Shown here: piece after piece, positions 16,346 to 27,600 of the stretch
How positions within the stretch are numbered: the stretch's first letter is position 1
Layout of the letters: each line of letters starts with the position of its first letter
Source of the DNA: an uncultured Flavobacteriales bacterium
GTDB taxonomy: Bacteria; Bacteroidota; Bacteroidia; Flavobacteriales_D; Parvicellaceae
NCBI GenBank assembly: GCA_947311095.1
Contig: CAMZKF010000136.1
Coordinates: forward strand, 1-33,021
DNA: 33,021 nt
Direction of reading: 5' to 3'
Made by a program: the position numbers and the translations under genes
The notes under the pieces: generated by a model
What the model was told of the DNA's origin: nothing
Seen by the model: the letters and a program-made list of their open reading frames with translations, nothing else
Database searches by the model: none

Positions 16346-16757
16346 TTTTAATAGTCAAACTTTTTACATACCTATCAATCCACAAACGACTCATTGCTCA
16401 AATCGTTTTTCTATCGGTTTAATTTTCAAATCTTGAAATGGTAGGCTAGGAAGCTAATGCTTCTTTTAAAACATGATTAATCAATGGGGCGTGCTTTAAA
16501 TGAGCTACATCATTAGCGTCTTCATAACCTTGAACCATCGAAAACACACGTTGTTTAAGTAGTTTTTCATAATCATGCTCAATCAAATAAGGGCAACGAT
16601 TGTCAGGTAAAATAGCACTTCCTTTTTTGATTAATTTGTGCTTTCTTTCTTTTTTTTCTAACAAAATGATGGCTCCGTCCGAGCTGATTTTTTCTACCTA
16701 AAAATCAACTAAAACCTCATTGTTATCTAGGTAAAATACGATATTTTTAGTGCTCAT
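16346..16757 (-). pseudogene. Decayed N-terminal part of an IS1380-family transposase
   Basis: From an ATG at 16757 one frame reads MSTKNIVFYLDNNEVLVDF, TAG, VEKISSDGAIILLEKKERKH..., ILPDNRCPYLIEHDYEKLLKQRVFSMVQGYEDANDVAHLKH..., ALAS, TAG, PTISRFEN, TAA, TDRKTI, TGA, AMSRLWIDRYVKSL. The GYEDANDVxHLKxxP and QPTISRFEN landmarks are those of IS1380-type DDE transposases. About 135 of the usual 400 or more codons remain, with four in-frame stops of all three kinds, so it is dead. No terminal inverted repeats were recognised. The 72-aa ORF at 16446-16664 in the track is the longest unbroken piece. Confidence 0.75.
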
Positions 16758-16878
16758 TTTTGAGTATATCTAAAAGTGTAATATTTTGATTTAATAGCTT
16801 AAATATAAGTCTTTTATATTCGAAAATTAAATTATAATGAATTTTTCGGGTTAAATAAGTTGTCCGTTTATAGTTTTA

Positions 16879-16959
16879 GTTTTTAACAACAGTACACTAA
16901 GTCAAAAAGGAGCTTCTAAAGTCGCTCTTTTTAGCCATGTTGTACTAGCCGTTAAAAAC
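16879..16959. repeat. Nested inverted repeats (long hairpin) upstream of the UbiB-like gene
   Basis: Outer arms GTTTTTAACAACAGTACA and TGTACTAGCCGTTAAAAAC pair over 15 or more bases with a small internal mismatch. Inner arms AAAAAGGAGC (16904-16913) and GCTCTTTTT (16924-16932) form a second stem with one bulge. The rest of 16758-17094 shows no gene, promoter consensus or coding signal. Confidence 0.5.
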
Positions 16960-17094
16960 AAAAAGCTACCACTACCATCTCTAATGCAAAACCTTTCATA
17001 AACAAGTAGTAAACTAAATCATGCCATGTATTTAGCAAAATTTAACAGAAAAATAGAAAATAATGGCTATCTTAACGTCATAAATATAAAGCGA

Positions 17095-18402
17095 ATGAAA
17101 GAGCAAGGCAAAATACCCACAAGTAAAGTAAAAAGAGCTGCAAAATTAATTTCAACAGGAGCAAAACTTGGAGGTAATTACGCTAAGTATTATGCCAGTT
17201 CAATAATAGGAGATAAAAAAGAGGCAAAAAATCAATTGGACAAAGACAATGCAGACGACATCTACAAATCATTAAGTGAGTTGAAAGGAAGTGCACTAAA
17301 AGTGGCTCAAATAATGAGTATGGATAAGAACACGTTGCCCAAAGCAATGATAGATAAATTTTCATTGGCACAATACAGCGCACCTCCTTTATCATATCCG
17401 CTTGTTGTTAAAACATTTAAGCAAACCTTTGGCAAAACTCCAACCGAAGTATTTGATACTTTTAGTAAAAAAGCAGTTAATGCTGCCTCAATAGGACAAG
17501 TTCATTTAGCTGAATTAGAAGGAAAAAAATTAGCCGTAAAAATCCAGTACCCAGGAGTAGCCGATAGCGTACATTCAGATTTAGCAATGGTAAAACCCAT
17601 CGCCATGAAAATGTTAGGGTTAAAAGAAAAAGAAGTAAAGCAATACTTTGAAGAAGTGGAAAGTAAACTATTGGAAGAAACCGATTATGAATTAGAACTT
17701 AAACAATCAATCGAAATTAGCCAAGGCAGTAAAAACCTCGAAGGGATTTTTTTTCCAACCTATTACCCAACACTATCCAATAAGCGAATTTTAACAATGG
17801 ATTGGCTTCAAGGAATGCATATTGATAAACTTCTTAAAACAAATCCATCTCAAGAAATTAGAAATAAAATAGGACAGCGTTTGTGGGACATGTATGACTA
17901 TCACGTCAATACTCTTAGAGCAATACATGCAGATCCTCATCCTGGTAATTTTTTATTCAATGAAAATGGAGAAATAGGTGTAATTGATTTTGGCTGTATA
18001 AAGAAGATTCCAGAAGAGTTTTATCATCAATATTTTCAATTAATAAACCCAAGTTACGTAAATGACGATATTAAATTAAAACAATTATTTTACTATTTAG
18101 AATTTTTATATGAAGACGATACAGAAGAAGCTACAAAATTCTTTTTTAACACTTTCAAAGAATCTTTATTACTTTTAATTCACCCTTTTACAGTCGATAA
18201 ATTTGATTTTTCTAACGAAGATTATTTTAATCAAATATATGCAAAAGGGGAGGAGTTGTCTAAAAGTAAAGACGTTAGAAAAAATGGAGCTGCTCGAGGG
18301 TCTCGCCATATTTTGTATATAAACAGAGCGTACTTTGGCTTATTTTCTATTCTAAATCAATTGGGAGCTACTGTCAATACTAAAACCTCATTTAAGTTTT
18401 AA
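17095..18402 (+). CDS. ABC1/UbiB (AarF/ADCK) family atypical kinase-like protein
   Basis: Belongs to the ABC1/ADCK/UbiB family of protein-kinase-like ATPases linked to quinone synthesis and lipid metabolism. Visible features are the family-specific ELKGSALKVAQIMSMD helix (KxGQ region), the Ala-rich loop NAASIGQVH, the lysine strand LAVKIQYPG, ETDYELEL, the catalytic loop HADPHPGNFLF and metal-binding VIDFGCIKK. It is nearly full length for soluble members. The ATG at 17095 (MKEQGKIPTSKVKRAAKLI) is preferred because the conserved region begins there; the track's 17026 start adds 23 unmatched residues. Its end overlaps the converging HIT gene by 11 bases. Substrate unknown. Confidence 0.9.
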   Translation: MKEQGKIPTSKVKRAAKLISTGAKLGGNYAKYYASSIIGDKKEAKNQLDKDNADDIYKSLSELKGSALKVAQIMSMDKNTLPKAMIDKFSLAQYSAPPLSYPLVVKTFKQTFGKTPTEVFDTFSKKAVNAASIGQVHLAELEGKKLAVKIQYPGVADSVHSDLAMVKPIAMKMLGLKEKEVKQYFEEVESKLLEETDYELELKQSIEISQGSKNLEGIFFPTYYPTLSNKRILTMDWLQGMHIDKLLKTNPSQEIRNKIGQRLWDMYDYHVNTLRAIHADPHPGNFLFNENGEIGVIDFGCIKKIPEEFYHQYFQLINPSYVNDDIKLKQLFYYLEFLYEDDTEEATKFFFNTFKESLLLLIHPFTVDKFDFSNEDYFNQIYAKGEELSKSKDVRKNGAARGSRHILYINRAYFGLFSILNQLGATVNTKTSFKF

Positions 18403-18790
18403 TATTTGAAGATATTAATTGTGAAATTTCTTCAAATTCAGTTGTTTCTAACTTTAATTTAGGTCTAGAAAAATTCATGTCTTTCTCACTATTTATAGGA
18501 ATTAAGTGAATGTGAGCATGAGGAACTTCCAATCCTATAACGCTCATACCAACTCGATTGCAATCAAATGATAGTTGAATCGCTGCTGCTATTTTTTTAG
18601 AAAAAATAATTAAATCAGCTAGTAAGTCGTCAGATAAGTCAAACAAGTAATCGGTTTCCTGTTTGGGAACCACAAGAACATGTCCTTTTTGTAAAGGATT
18701 AATATCTAAAAATGCAAAAAACTTTTCATTTTCAGCAATTTTATAACATGGAATCACTCCATTTATAATTTTTGTAAAAAGTGTTGACAT
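18392..18790 (-). CDS. HIT-family (Hint-like) nucleotide-binding hydrolase
   Basis: The histidine-triad motif is HAHIHL (His91, 93, 95), with the usual N-terminal FTKIINGVIPCYKIAENEKFFAFLDINPLQKGHVLVVPKQE. Family members hydrolyse AMP-lysine/AMP-amidates or adenylated intermediates as dimers. The start codon overlaps the greA stop (TAATG), so the two are probably translationally coupled. It converges on the UbiB-like gene with an 11-base tail overlap. Confidence 0.95.
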   Translation of the reverse strand: MSTLFTKIINGVIPCYKIAENEKFFAFLDINPLQKGHVLVVPKQETDYLFDLSDDLLADLIIFSKKIAAAIQLSFDCNRVGMSVIGLEVPHAHIHLIPINSEKDMNFSRPKLKLETTEFEEISQLISSNIKT

Positions 18791-19263
18791 TATCGTGTAA
18801 TGTTAATTATTTCAAATTCCATTACTCCTCCAGGCGTTAAAACTTTAGCAATATCTCCAACAGATTTGCCTAACAAACCTTTGCCAATAGGAGAACCTAT
18901 AGAAATCTTTTTATTTTTTAAATCAGCTTCTTTTTCTGCAACCAAGGTATAGACTAATTCCATTCCATTTTTAAGATTTTTAATGGTAACAATTGACAAT
19001 ATTAAAGCTTTTGTTAAATCTAATTTAGAATCATCTATTAAACGAGCCTTACTTAATTCATTTTTAAGTTTAGATAGGCGAGCTTCCATAAGTCCTTGTT
19101 CTTCTTTTGAAGCATGATATTCAGCATTTTCAGACAAATCTCCAAGTTCAATCGCTTCTCCAATTTGACGTGATATTCTAGGACGTTCTACTCTTTCCAA
19201 AAATTCAACTTCATCTTTTAATTTTTGTAACCCTTCTTTTGTAAAATAATTAATTTTTGACAT
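18790..19263 (-). CDS. greA: Transcription elongation factor GreA
   Basis: GreA stimulates transcript cleavage in backtracked RNA polymerase. The N-terminal coiled coil carries the acidic tip motif ELGDLSENAEYHASKEEQGLMEARL; the C-terminal FKBP-like domain ends ISIGSPIGKGLLGKSVGDIAKVLTPGGVMEFEIINITR. Normal length of 157 residues. First gene of a greA-HIT operon, starting 24 bases after the terminator of the surface operon. No consensus promoter was recognised in the short gap. Confidence 0.97.
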   Translation of the reverse strand: MSKINYFTKEGLQKLKDEVEFLERVERPRISRQIGEAIELGDLSENAEYHASKEEQGLMEARLSKLKNELSKARLIDDSKLDLTKALILSIVTIKNLKNGMELVYTLVAEKEADLKNKKISIGSPIGKGLLGKSVGDIAKVLTPGGVMEFEIINITR

Positions 19264-19286
19264 GACAATAAAGTTCTAAAACCAGA

Positions 19287-19317
19287 AAAGAGAATCTGAT
19301 AAAATCAGATTCTCTTT
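19287..19317 (-). terminator. Terminator of the TonB/surface/PorV operon
   Basis: The perfect 14-bp stem AAAGAGAATCTGAT / ATCAGATTCTCTTT with a 3-nt loop continues into TTTTCTGGTTTT on the minus strand. Confidence 0.8.
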
Positions 19318-19345
19318 AATTGTTAATATGTAATACGTATATTTA

Positions 19346-20410
19346 TTATTTAATGTTTACTCTAGCTCCAATAGTATGAATACCTCCAAAAACAGAAGCT
19401 CTATAAGCGTAATCAATACTAATAGGAGATTTAGAATCTCCCATAGGAAACTCAACAGACATTCCACCTGTAAAACCAGTTAAAGCCGAAGTTCTTGTCT
19501 CTTTTTTCATAATTCCTTTTTCAAAAACATATCCAGCTTTAAGACTAAAATTAGCTTTAGTAGCTTCTAATCTATAGTTTGCCCCAATTCTAAATTGATC
19601 TTTTGTAAAAGAATTAGATGTAAATGCTCCAGCTAAAGTAACTTTGTTTGCTTCATTAATCAAAATATCATAAGAAGCTCCAATACTCATAAGAGAAGGT
19701 AATTCAAATGGAGTTACCCTTTGCACCATACTAATTGGATTTCCTGTTGCAGAATTAACAATATCTAAATTTAATCCGTCACCTGAAAAAGACATTGGTC
19801 CTCCAACATTTTTTAAACTAATGGCAAATTTAATTTTTTCATTTTCTCCTGTTACGTATCTGATTCCTGCATCGAATGCTACTCCAGAAGCTTTTGCATT
19901 AGTAATTGATTCAGAGATTAATTTAACTCCTAAACCTCCAGATATAGAACTTGAAAATTGTTTTGAAAAAGCTAAATTAATATTCGAATATTTTGGTCTA
20001 AACACACCAATTCCACCTTCAGGCAATTCTGTAGTTGTAATATCAATATCGCCAAAACTCATGCTTGTAAAAGTTAATCCTATTACAGCAGTTTCACCTA
20101 CTCTTTGAGCCAATCCAAAATTATTGATGGATATTCCAGCTAATTTACTTAACCAATTAGTTCTACTAAACGAAAGTTCGGTTTTGTCAGCATAAGACAA
20201 TCCCGCTACATTTACAAACATAGCTTCAAGTCCTTTAACAGAAGAAACTCCTGCGTCTGCCCAACCCGAACTTCTAGCCCACGGATTTATTAATAACTCC
20301 GAAGCTCCAGCAGAACCAGCTCTATCTTCGTTTCCAGCAAAAGAAACCGATGTAATAGCGAGCGCTCCTATAATTAAAAAACGCTTTGATATATATTTTG
20401 ATAAATTCAT
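19346..20410 (-). CDS. PorV/PorQ-family outer-membrane barrel protein
   Basis: A signal peptide (MNLSKYISKRFLIIGALAITSVSFAG) precedes a 330-residue FadL-like beta-barrel. The start of the mature part, AGSAGASELLINPWARSSGWADAGVSSVKGLEAMFVNVAGLS, is the PorV/PorQ hallmark; repeated amphipathic strands with Gly/aromatic turns run to the final strand GIHTIGARVNIK. PorV itself shuttles T9SS cargo from the translocon to the attachment complex. This copy is the last of a three-gene operon directly after the large exported protein (32-base gap), so a dedicated carrier for that protein is plausible, but this is inferred. Confidence 0.88.
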   Translation of the reverse strand: MNLSKYISKRFLIIGALAITSVSFAGNEDRAGSAGASELLINPWARSSGWADAGVSSVKGLEAMFVNVAGLSYADKTELSFSRTNWLSKLAGISINNFGLAQRVGETAVIGLTFTSMSFGDIDITTTELPEGGIGVFRPKYSNINLAFSKQFSSSISGGLGVKLISESITNAKASGVAFDAGIRYVTGENEKIKFAISLKNVGGPMSFSGDGLNLDIVNSATGNPISMVQRVTPFELPSLMSIGASYDILINEANKVTLAGAFTSNSFTKDQFRIGANYRLEATKANFSLKAGYVFEKGIMKKETRTSALTGFTGGMSVEFPMGDSKSPISIDYAYRASVFGGIHTIGARVNIK

Positions 20411-20442
20411 TTTAAAATAGTTTTTATGTTTAAATAATTAGC

Positions 20443-23400
20443 TTAGAAGTTTTTCAAATCTGGAGGCCTAACGACACCAAACCATTTCAAAATAATCTCT
20501 CTCCCTAAGCTAGGAACATCAACATGAATTAAATACAAACCTCCTGCAATAGGAATACCAGCACTATTGGTTAAATTCCAATCTACTGAAGTTATTCTAC
20601 TGTTGTCTTTAGTTATTGTTTTTACTAATGTCCCAGAAACAGTATATATTTTAATAGTACACGCATCTGGAAGATTCACAACCTTAATTCTATTATCCAA
20701 ACGACTTGTTTCGTAGTTAGAATATGCATAATAAGGATTAGGAACAACATTAATCAATCCCATCAAACTATCTTTATAAGCATCTTCACTAGAAGCTACG
20801 TTAGTAGATGTAGCTAAACCATCCATGTTAAAAGTATATAAATTATACCACTCATTGATTGAACTTCCAGCTCCATCAGAAACATATTGTCCAGCATCTG
20901 CATGTCTTCTGTAATTGTTAGCTACTCTAATTCTAATCTTAACATCTGATTCTATGTAAGAGTAAGGATCATTTGGATCACTTAGTCCTTGGGCTGTTTC
21001 AGCCAACAAAGGAATACCTACATACATACAGCCTCTCCATACTTTACGTTTATCAGAACTAGAACCACTAATAATTAATTTATTGTTTAAAAATTGACCA
21101 TTGTCATAAGCTCCTATAAAATCAGCTCCTTTGTGGTCTTTATCTACATTTCTAAAGACGTAGATATAATGTTTTCCTCCAAATACAACTCCGCTTGTTG
21201 GGTTTTGAGGATCTACAAAACTAGTTTCAATTTTCTTGGTTGGGTTAAAAATCATATCGTTTCCGTTATCATTTCCTAACCAAGAGTCTTCACCAAATGC
21301 CATGTTTAAACGTTCTCCTGTTTGTACATCAATAGCATAACCGGGGAACCAACTCATACCTACACCTGAAACAAAATTTCCAGCATCAGGATTTCCTGAA
21401 TTGTTAGCAGGGTCATTTGTTGGAACTCCATATTTATCAACCGAAGGCATTTTTTTTACTGTCATTTTTTGTGTGTTACCATCCCAAGATAAACTAGGGT
21501 TGTCTTGAGTCTCTAATACAGGAACACGCGTCCATTTACTTCTATCGCTTGTATATACAATATCTACACTTGATAAGTCCGATAAATCTTGAAAAGCAAC
21601 AGTTGAAGCATTCCACGATTCATCAGTTAAAGGTGTATGGTTACAGCTTCCTTTTGCTGCTAATACATAAGGAGCCCATGTTCCTCCTACCATTTTTTCA
21701 AATATTTGATCTTCATCAATTGGAGTACTTCCTACTTTAGTATCGTTGTAGAAAGCGGGATCTAAACAAGGATCCATTCCTGTTGTTGGACTTGCGTCAG
21801 TCGCTCCTGACCTAATCCAGTTTCTTGCTGTTAAACCATCTTGATCATCTACTCCTGTTATCCAATTATTTACAGTCATAGATGATTCTAAAAAGTCTGT
21901 AACATCGTAAGAAGAAGTTAAAGCAGTATAAAAATACTGTTGAACATTTACTGAAATACCCCAATCTGGAATCAATTGTTCGTTTCTAAAGTTAATTGTA
22001 TTTTCAGAAAATACAGTATCTATTTTGTTTCTAACTAATATCCAATTGGCACTATCCAATTGATTGTTACCGTCTTTTATAAATTTCAATTCATAATCAC
22101 CACCTTTTACATTAAGAGGATCAATTACAGTAACTTTTACCGGAGCTTTTCCTCTCGCATAAGTTATTTTTTTAGGTGTAATAGAATTTACGATTTCTTT
22201 TTCTGATTCTGGTATTAAGTCCACTATTAATCTACCGTTTCCTCTTCCTTCTACTCTTGTTAATTCAGGAGTGTCTCCAAATTCAGCATTAATAACAGAA
22301 CCATCTAATTCAGGAGTAGGTATGTGAGGTATTCCTACAACAGATTTGATTGACCCAATGGCACTTTTACGCCCTTGAAAATAAGGTTTATTTTGTCCTG
22401 CTCCAGTAGCTGGGTCATAAGGTAAATAATTATTGTAACCGTAAGCAATTGCTAAATAATAATATTTTTTATGATTAATTAAACGTGTATCGCCTTGTGC
22501 AAATAAATCTTCAGTTACTTTTAAAGAGTGAAAAACACCTTCATTTGATGCTGATACCTTTAAGTGAGGTACTGTTAATTGAATAGAAGGATCAACTTCA
22601 AAATTAATTAAATCAGCAACGCTATCTTTAACATCACATTGAGCAACTAATCGAGCTAAGGCTGGATCTTCTAAATCACTTACTCCTACTTTATCAGAAG
22701 CAACTTGATATACTTTGTATCCTTGAAATACATAGTTGTAATCACTATTACCCGCAGCTTGAATAACAGGATCTTTTTCTTTGTACAATTCATTGTAATT
22801 GTTACTATTTTTTGAATTTGTTAAATACAATATAATAGTTTTATCCATTTCTTGTAACGTTACGTCAGGAGCATCTGGACCATTTAAAATTCTAAAACAG
22901 TTGTCGAATAACGCTTGTGCTTTGTCATCAGCAGTTCGCATGTCTAAAACCGATTGCCATGCACCTCCACTTTGAGCTTTAGAGTAAATAACCCCAACCG
23001 TAATGTTGTTTACTGCTCCAGGTTCCAATGTAAAAGGACCTGCAGATTGTACCATACGTTTATCTCTATCTGGATTAGCACTACCTGAACCAGGTGTAAA
23101 CTCTGTCCATCCTGTAGAACCAATAGTAGGAGGAACTACTCCATGTGTTGCCCAGTTATAAGGGTCAGTTTCACCATAATATAAATAATCTGTTACTACA
23201 CTCGATACCGAAGAGTGTCCGCTATATCCATCGCCTCCAAAAAACATTGAAGAACCGTCTCTCCATAGACCTTTCATGTAATTGTAAAAATGAGTAGGAC
23301 TTCCTGAAGTTGGATCTGATTGATTTGCTGCTGCTCCTCCTGCATATATTGCAAATTTACGCATTCCAAATCGTTCGTTATCAACTACACCATCACCATA

Positions 23401-24626
23401 GCCAATACCCAATCCACTATATGGAATCCCGTCTTGTGCTAATGCAATAGCTACGTCTGTTGTTAATGGATTGTCCAATCCATCGTTGTCTTGATAAGGT
23501 CCTTCAAAAAAATCAATTCCGATTGCAGGAGGAATACCATTGACTGGTAAAGGACATGTACTTGGACCTGGGTTTGCTGCATCATCATCGTATTTATTAT
23601 AGGTATAAGCTAATCCTCTTTGAATATCACAACCCGAAAAGTCATTAGAAGAACATCCTACATCTGGATCTGCATAAAAAGCAAAATAGGTATTGGTTAA
23701 AGTTTGAGTTGACCGATTAATTAATTCATAATTGTAAAAAGTCATGTTGTTTATTTCATCGGTTGTAGCAAAAGCAAAGGCCTGTCCTCTTATTTCCATT
23801 CCAATTGGCTCTCCTCCACTTTCTGAGTGAATATCACCTTTATCATTAAAAACCCACCACATGTTGTAATCTCCAAATAGTGTTATTTGACGGTCGTTTC
23901 TACAATCTACTTCTTTTTTCAAATCATACCAAGGGTAATCTCCTGCACCTGGATTGTAAACACCATCGCCGTCGTTGTCATAAAAAGGAGCTAAATAAAA
24001 ATCTTGAAATTTTCCTAAATCGCCATGTGCAGGCCAATTTAAAATACTAGCAGGAATTGTATAACCTGGAAAATCAGTCGCTTTATCAGCATCTGGAGTA
24101 TTGAACCAACCGTTAAATTCTGCAATATCGTTTCTTTCTGTGATAAAGAATTTATCGTATTCAGAGCAAGTAGCAGCATCGACTGTTGCGGCACCATAAT
24201 CTTTACGTCCTATGGCAGGGTTTCCTGTATTGGGAGTAACTGAAAGGGGACCTGTCCAAAAATCATCTCCAGAATTTCTAAATTTAATAGCAGCCAATTT
24301 TAATTGACCGTTAACATCTTCTCCTCCAATCCATAATGAACCACTGTAGAGTAAAAATTGATTGGAGTTTTTAGGTACTTCATAAGCTGACTTACTAGTT
24401 GTTCTATCTTGCCAAAGACTTCCTCCTGTTTCTATTAAAGCACTTACGTTATTATATGCGAGTGTTTTTTTTCCTTGAGCTTGAGCACATGCAGAAGATT
24501 TCAATTGAAAGGAGTTTTTATTCTTTTTATGGAAGATTTATTGCGAGGGTCTTCTATTCCGTAAACAGTTGAAGATAGAGCTAAAGCTCCTATCAAAAAT
24601 GTTATAATATTTATTGTATTTTTCAT
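20443..24626 (-). CDS. Large exported surface protein with FlgD-like C-terminus; start frameshifted
   Basis: The open frame 20443-24504 starts at a TTG inside a conserved region. Upstream, an ATG at 24626 encodes a signal peptide (MKNTINIITFLIGALALSSTVYG) in another frame; one extra A in the A5 run at 24515-24519 joins them as IKRIKNSFQLKSSACAQ. The restored protein has about 1390 residues. It holds the motif YSGSLWIGGEDVNGQLKLAAIKFR, a Ca-type DNDGDGVYNPG loop and several large beta domains. It ends in a FlgD/Ig-like module (VVPNPYYAYSNYE...IKIYTVSGTLVKTITKD...GIPIAGGLYLIHVDVPSLG) that resembles a T9SS sorting domain but ends atypically in GVVRPPDLKNF. Gap to the TonB gene 27 bases. Likely surface located; function unknown. 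Confidence 0.8.
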
Positions 24627-24653
24627 AATTGTAATGAATTAAGTAGTCCGTAA

Positions 24654-27600
24654 TTAAAAGTCTAATTTTACACCTAAACGAATTTGTCTTGGTACACCAT
24701 AATTATATGGATTATTGACTTTCATGGCATAATAATATTTGAATGCTTCAGCATCGTTTTGAGCCTGAATTGTAGATTGAGAATTTGCAGCATTCAAATA
24801 CCCATCATCATTGGCATTACCTGTTGCTCTATAAACGCTGCTAATATTTAAAGTGTTTAATAAATTAGTCACCAATAAATAAACATTCATATTTGCCGAT
24901 TTCTTTTTGTCTTTTCCAAATTTAAGCACCATATTTTTATCAATTTGCATGTTCATTCTAAAAGTTCCTGGCATTCTAGCCCCAAATGGAGAACCTTTAG
25001 TTGTTCCATCACTAGTATTAATAACACCTTGACTATTAGGAGATACTTGAGCTGTATAAGGCCTTCCTGAAGCATAATTTCCTGTTAAGTTTATACCTGC
25101 ATTCTTAAATATTTGTTTTTCTTTAAAAATAGGACCGTTGTAATCTTTTCCTTCTCCGTATCTGAAATCAATAGCTCCGTTGACAACATGGCGTTGGTCA
25201 AACGACATTGGATAAACTGTTCTTAGGTTGGGAGCTCTAGCATTAATTAAATTCAAAGAAGACGTTGGATCAGAACCTGTTGATTGAGCAAATTGTAAGG
25301 TATAAGCTGCTCTAAGGGTAATGTTTCCTGTTCTTCTTAAATCATAAGCTGCTGTTAATCCTTTTACTGTTCCAAAATCTCTATTTCCCCATGTTTTATA
25401 ATCAGCAGGATAAGCACCTTCTACAAAAACAATGGTTACCATGTTTCTGTTTTCTTTGTAAAAAGCAGATAGCTTTAATGATGAAGATGCATTTAACGCT
25501 TGTTGAAATCCTAATTCAAAATCAATTGTTTTCTCTGGTTTCAAATTTGGATTATTTAAGATATTACTATTTTGACCTAAGAAAAGGTAATCTGTAGGGT
25601 TTAATCTACTTATTGGAGCATCTCTACCTGCAGTTGGTCTTTTGGTTAACACATCGTAATGTGAAAAGAATAAAGCTTGGTCAGAAATAGGGAATGAAAA
25701 GGAAATACGAGGCATTACATTTATCTGTGGCTTATAATCTTTAAAAACATCAGAAGTTATTGGTTTTTGAGGGTCAACACCATCAACTAGCAAAGGTTGA
25801 ATATTCCCAGAAGATTTAATTAAATCTAAATCTTGTGTTTGAACCCCCGTAGAAGTGTACCAAACCTTTCCATATCTATACCCTTTTATTGCAGTTGGAT
25901 CATTAACATCATCAACATAAACCGTAGCTCCGTCAGGAACGTTAGATGGATGTTCTACGGCAGCTCCATTAATTTTAGTTACCTCTCCTTTTGTTTGTGC
26001 AGAATAAGTTAAAAATTGATCTTTCAATACTTTTTGATTGGCATCATATCTATCGACACGAACACCAACGTTAAAAATTAAATCGTCAAAAGAAAATTTA
26101 TCCATAATATACCCAGCCATGTAAACAGGTTGAAATGCTCCTATAGATCGAGTTAAATTACCAAAGTCATCTTTTTTTGTAAAGAAGTCGTCAAAACTAG
26201 CTTTACTTTTTGTTCTATTCCCTGCATGATCGTATCCATAATAAGTAACATAATTTTGACTGTTTTGACCACTAATCAATTCATCAGCGCTAAACATATC
26301 TAAGGTAAAGAAATTTGGATCCATAGCATCTACGTTTATAAAATCAGTTCCGTCAGTATTTAAGCCTAATTTTTCACGTACATTATAATCGAAGAAAGAT
26401 TGTTCTCCTGTACCGTCATATTCTCCTGGGTCAGAATTTAATTGAGCATAGTGTCTTCTTCTAAATGTTCCGACTTCTTCATCCCAATAATTATTTTCGT
26501 CCAACTCTTTTGTGTGTCGATTGGCTAATTGGCGCATTCTAGTCCAAAGCCCTCTAGGTTTTGAAGAAAAACCACGATCAACACGTTGTTCAAATTCAAA
26601 CCCAACAGTTAAAGCATGATTGCCAACATCTGCAGAACCTTGCCCTGTCAATCTAAATTGGCTTCGGTCTCTTTTCGAGTAATTATCTACACCGTTACTT
26701 CCAACACTTAATCGTCCTCCAATGTTTTCCCAAATATTGTAAACTCTATTAGGGTTATCTCCATTTCTCAATGCATTTCCAGCTCTAATGTCATCTAAAC
26801 TACTAAATAAACCATCTGGATTTTTACCTGCATTCAAAGCAAAATATTGATTGGTAACCGCTGCTAAATCTGCATTTTCTTCAGACCCAGTGTAAGTCAC
26901 TTTAACACTATTCGTTCCGTCTTGGGCTAATCCATCAGGAATACCGTCACCATTAAAATCATGCAATGCGTAAGTAGCCTCTCTTTGAATTTCAAATTTA
27001 CCTACATGTCCGTAATTAAATATTTTATCTTTATGTTTTGAATTTTCTCTTGTTCTATTCTCATGCGAATAATCAACCATTAAAGTATAAAATGCATTTT
27101 TAATTCCTCCTGACTTTTCAGTATCATCGGAAGCATTTGCAAATCGTTGTGTAAATTTAGCGTAAGTTCTCCAAGTGATGTTTTTTTCTAAAGGATTGTT
27201 TGAAGAGTTAAATAATGAACGTTGCCAATCAGGTAAGTGTCTTTTTTGAAATCTACCTGTTCCTCCTATTGTAAAGTTTTTATTTTCTCCTAAATTAAAA
27301 TCTAATTTACCAGATAAATTGGCAGAAGTAGATTTTACATTTTGTCTAAATTTAACTTCTTCAAAATCATTTTCATTTAAAAAATTAGTATTGTACAAGA
27401 TTCCTGAACCACTAGGGTTTGGTCTTACAGGGTTTATCAATAAGCTATCTCTTACGCTTTCTTTTAATTTGTATTGAGGTAAAGCTAAAGGTCTAGGGTC
27501 AACAATTGAAGTGTAATTTCCCGATAGGAAAAAACCAACAATAGGGTCTGTTTTAGCACCTGTACTGTCTTTCTTCATTAACAATGGACCTGAAATAATA

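Noticed and set aside
16879-16959. True integron attC site
   Set aside because: The AAC/GTT tips are present but the RYYYAAC/GTTRRRY consensus is not fully met and no integrase or cassette array is visible.
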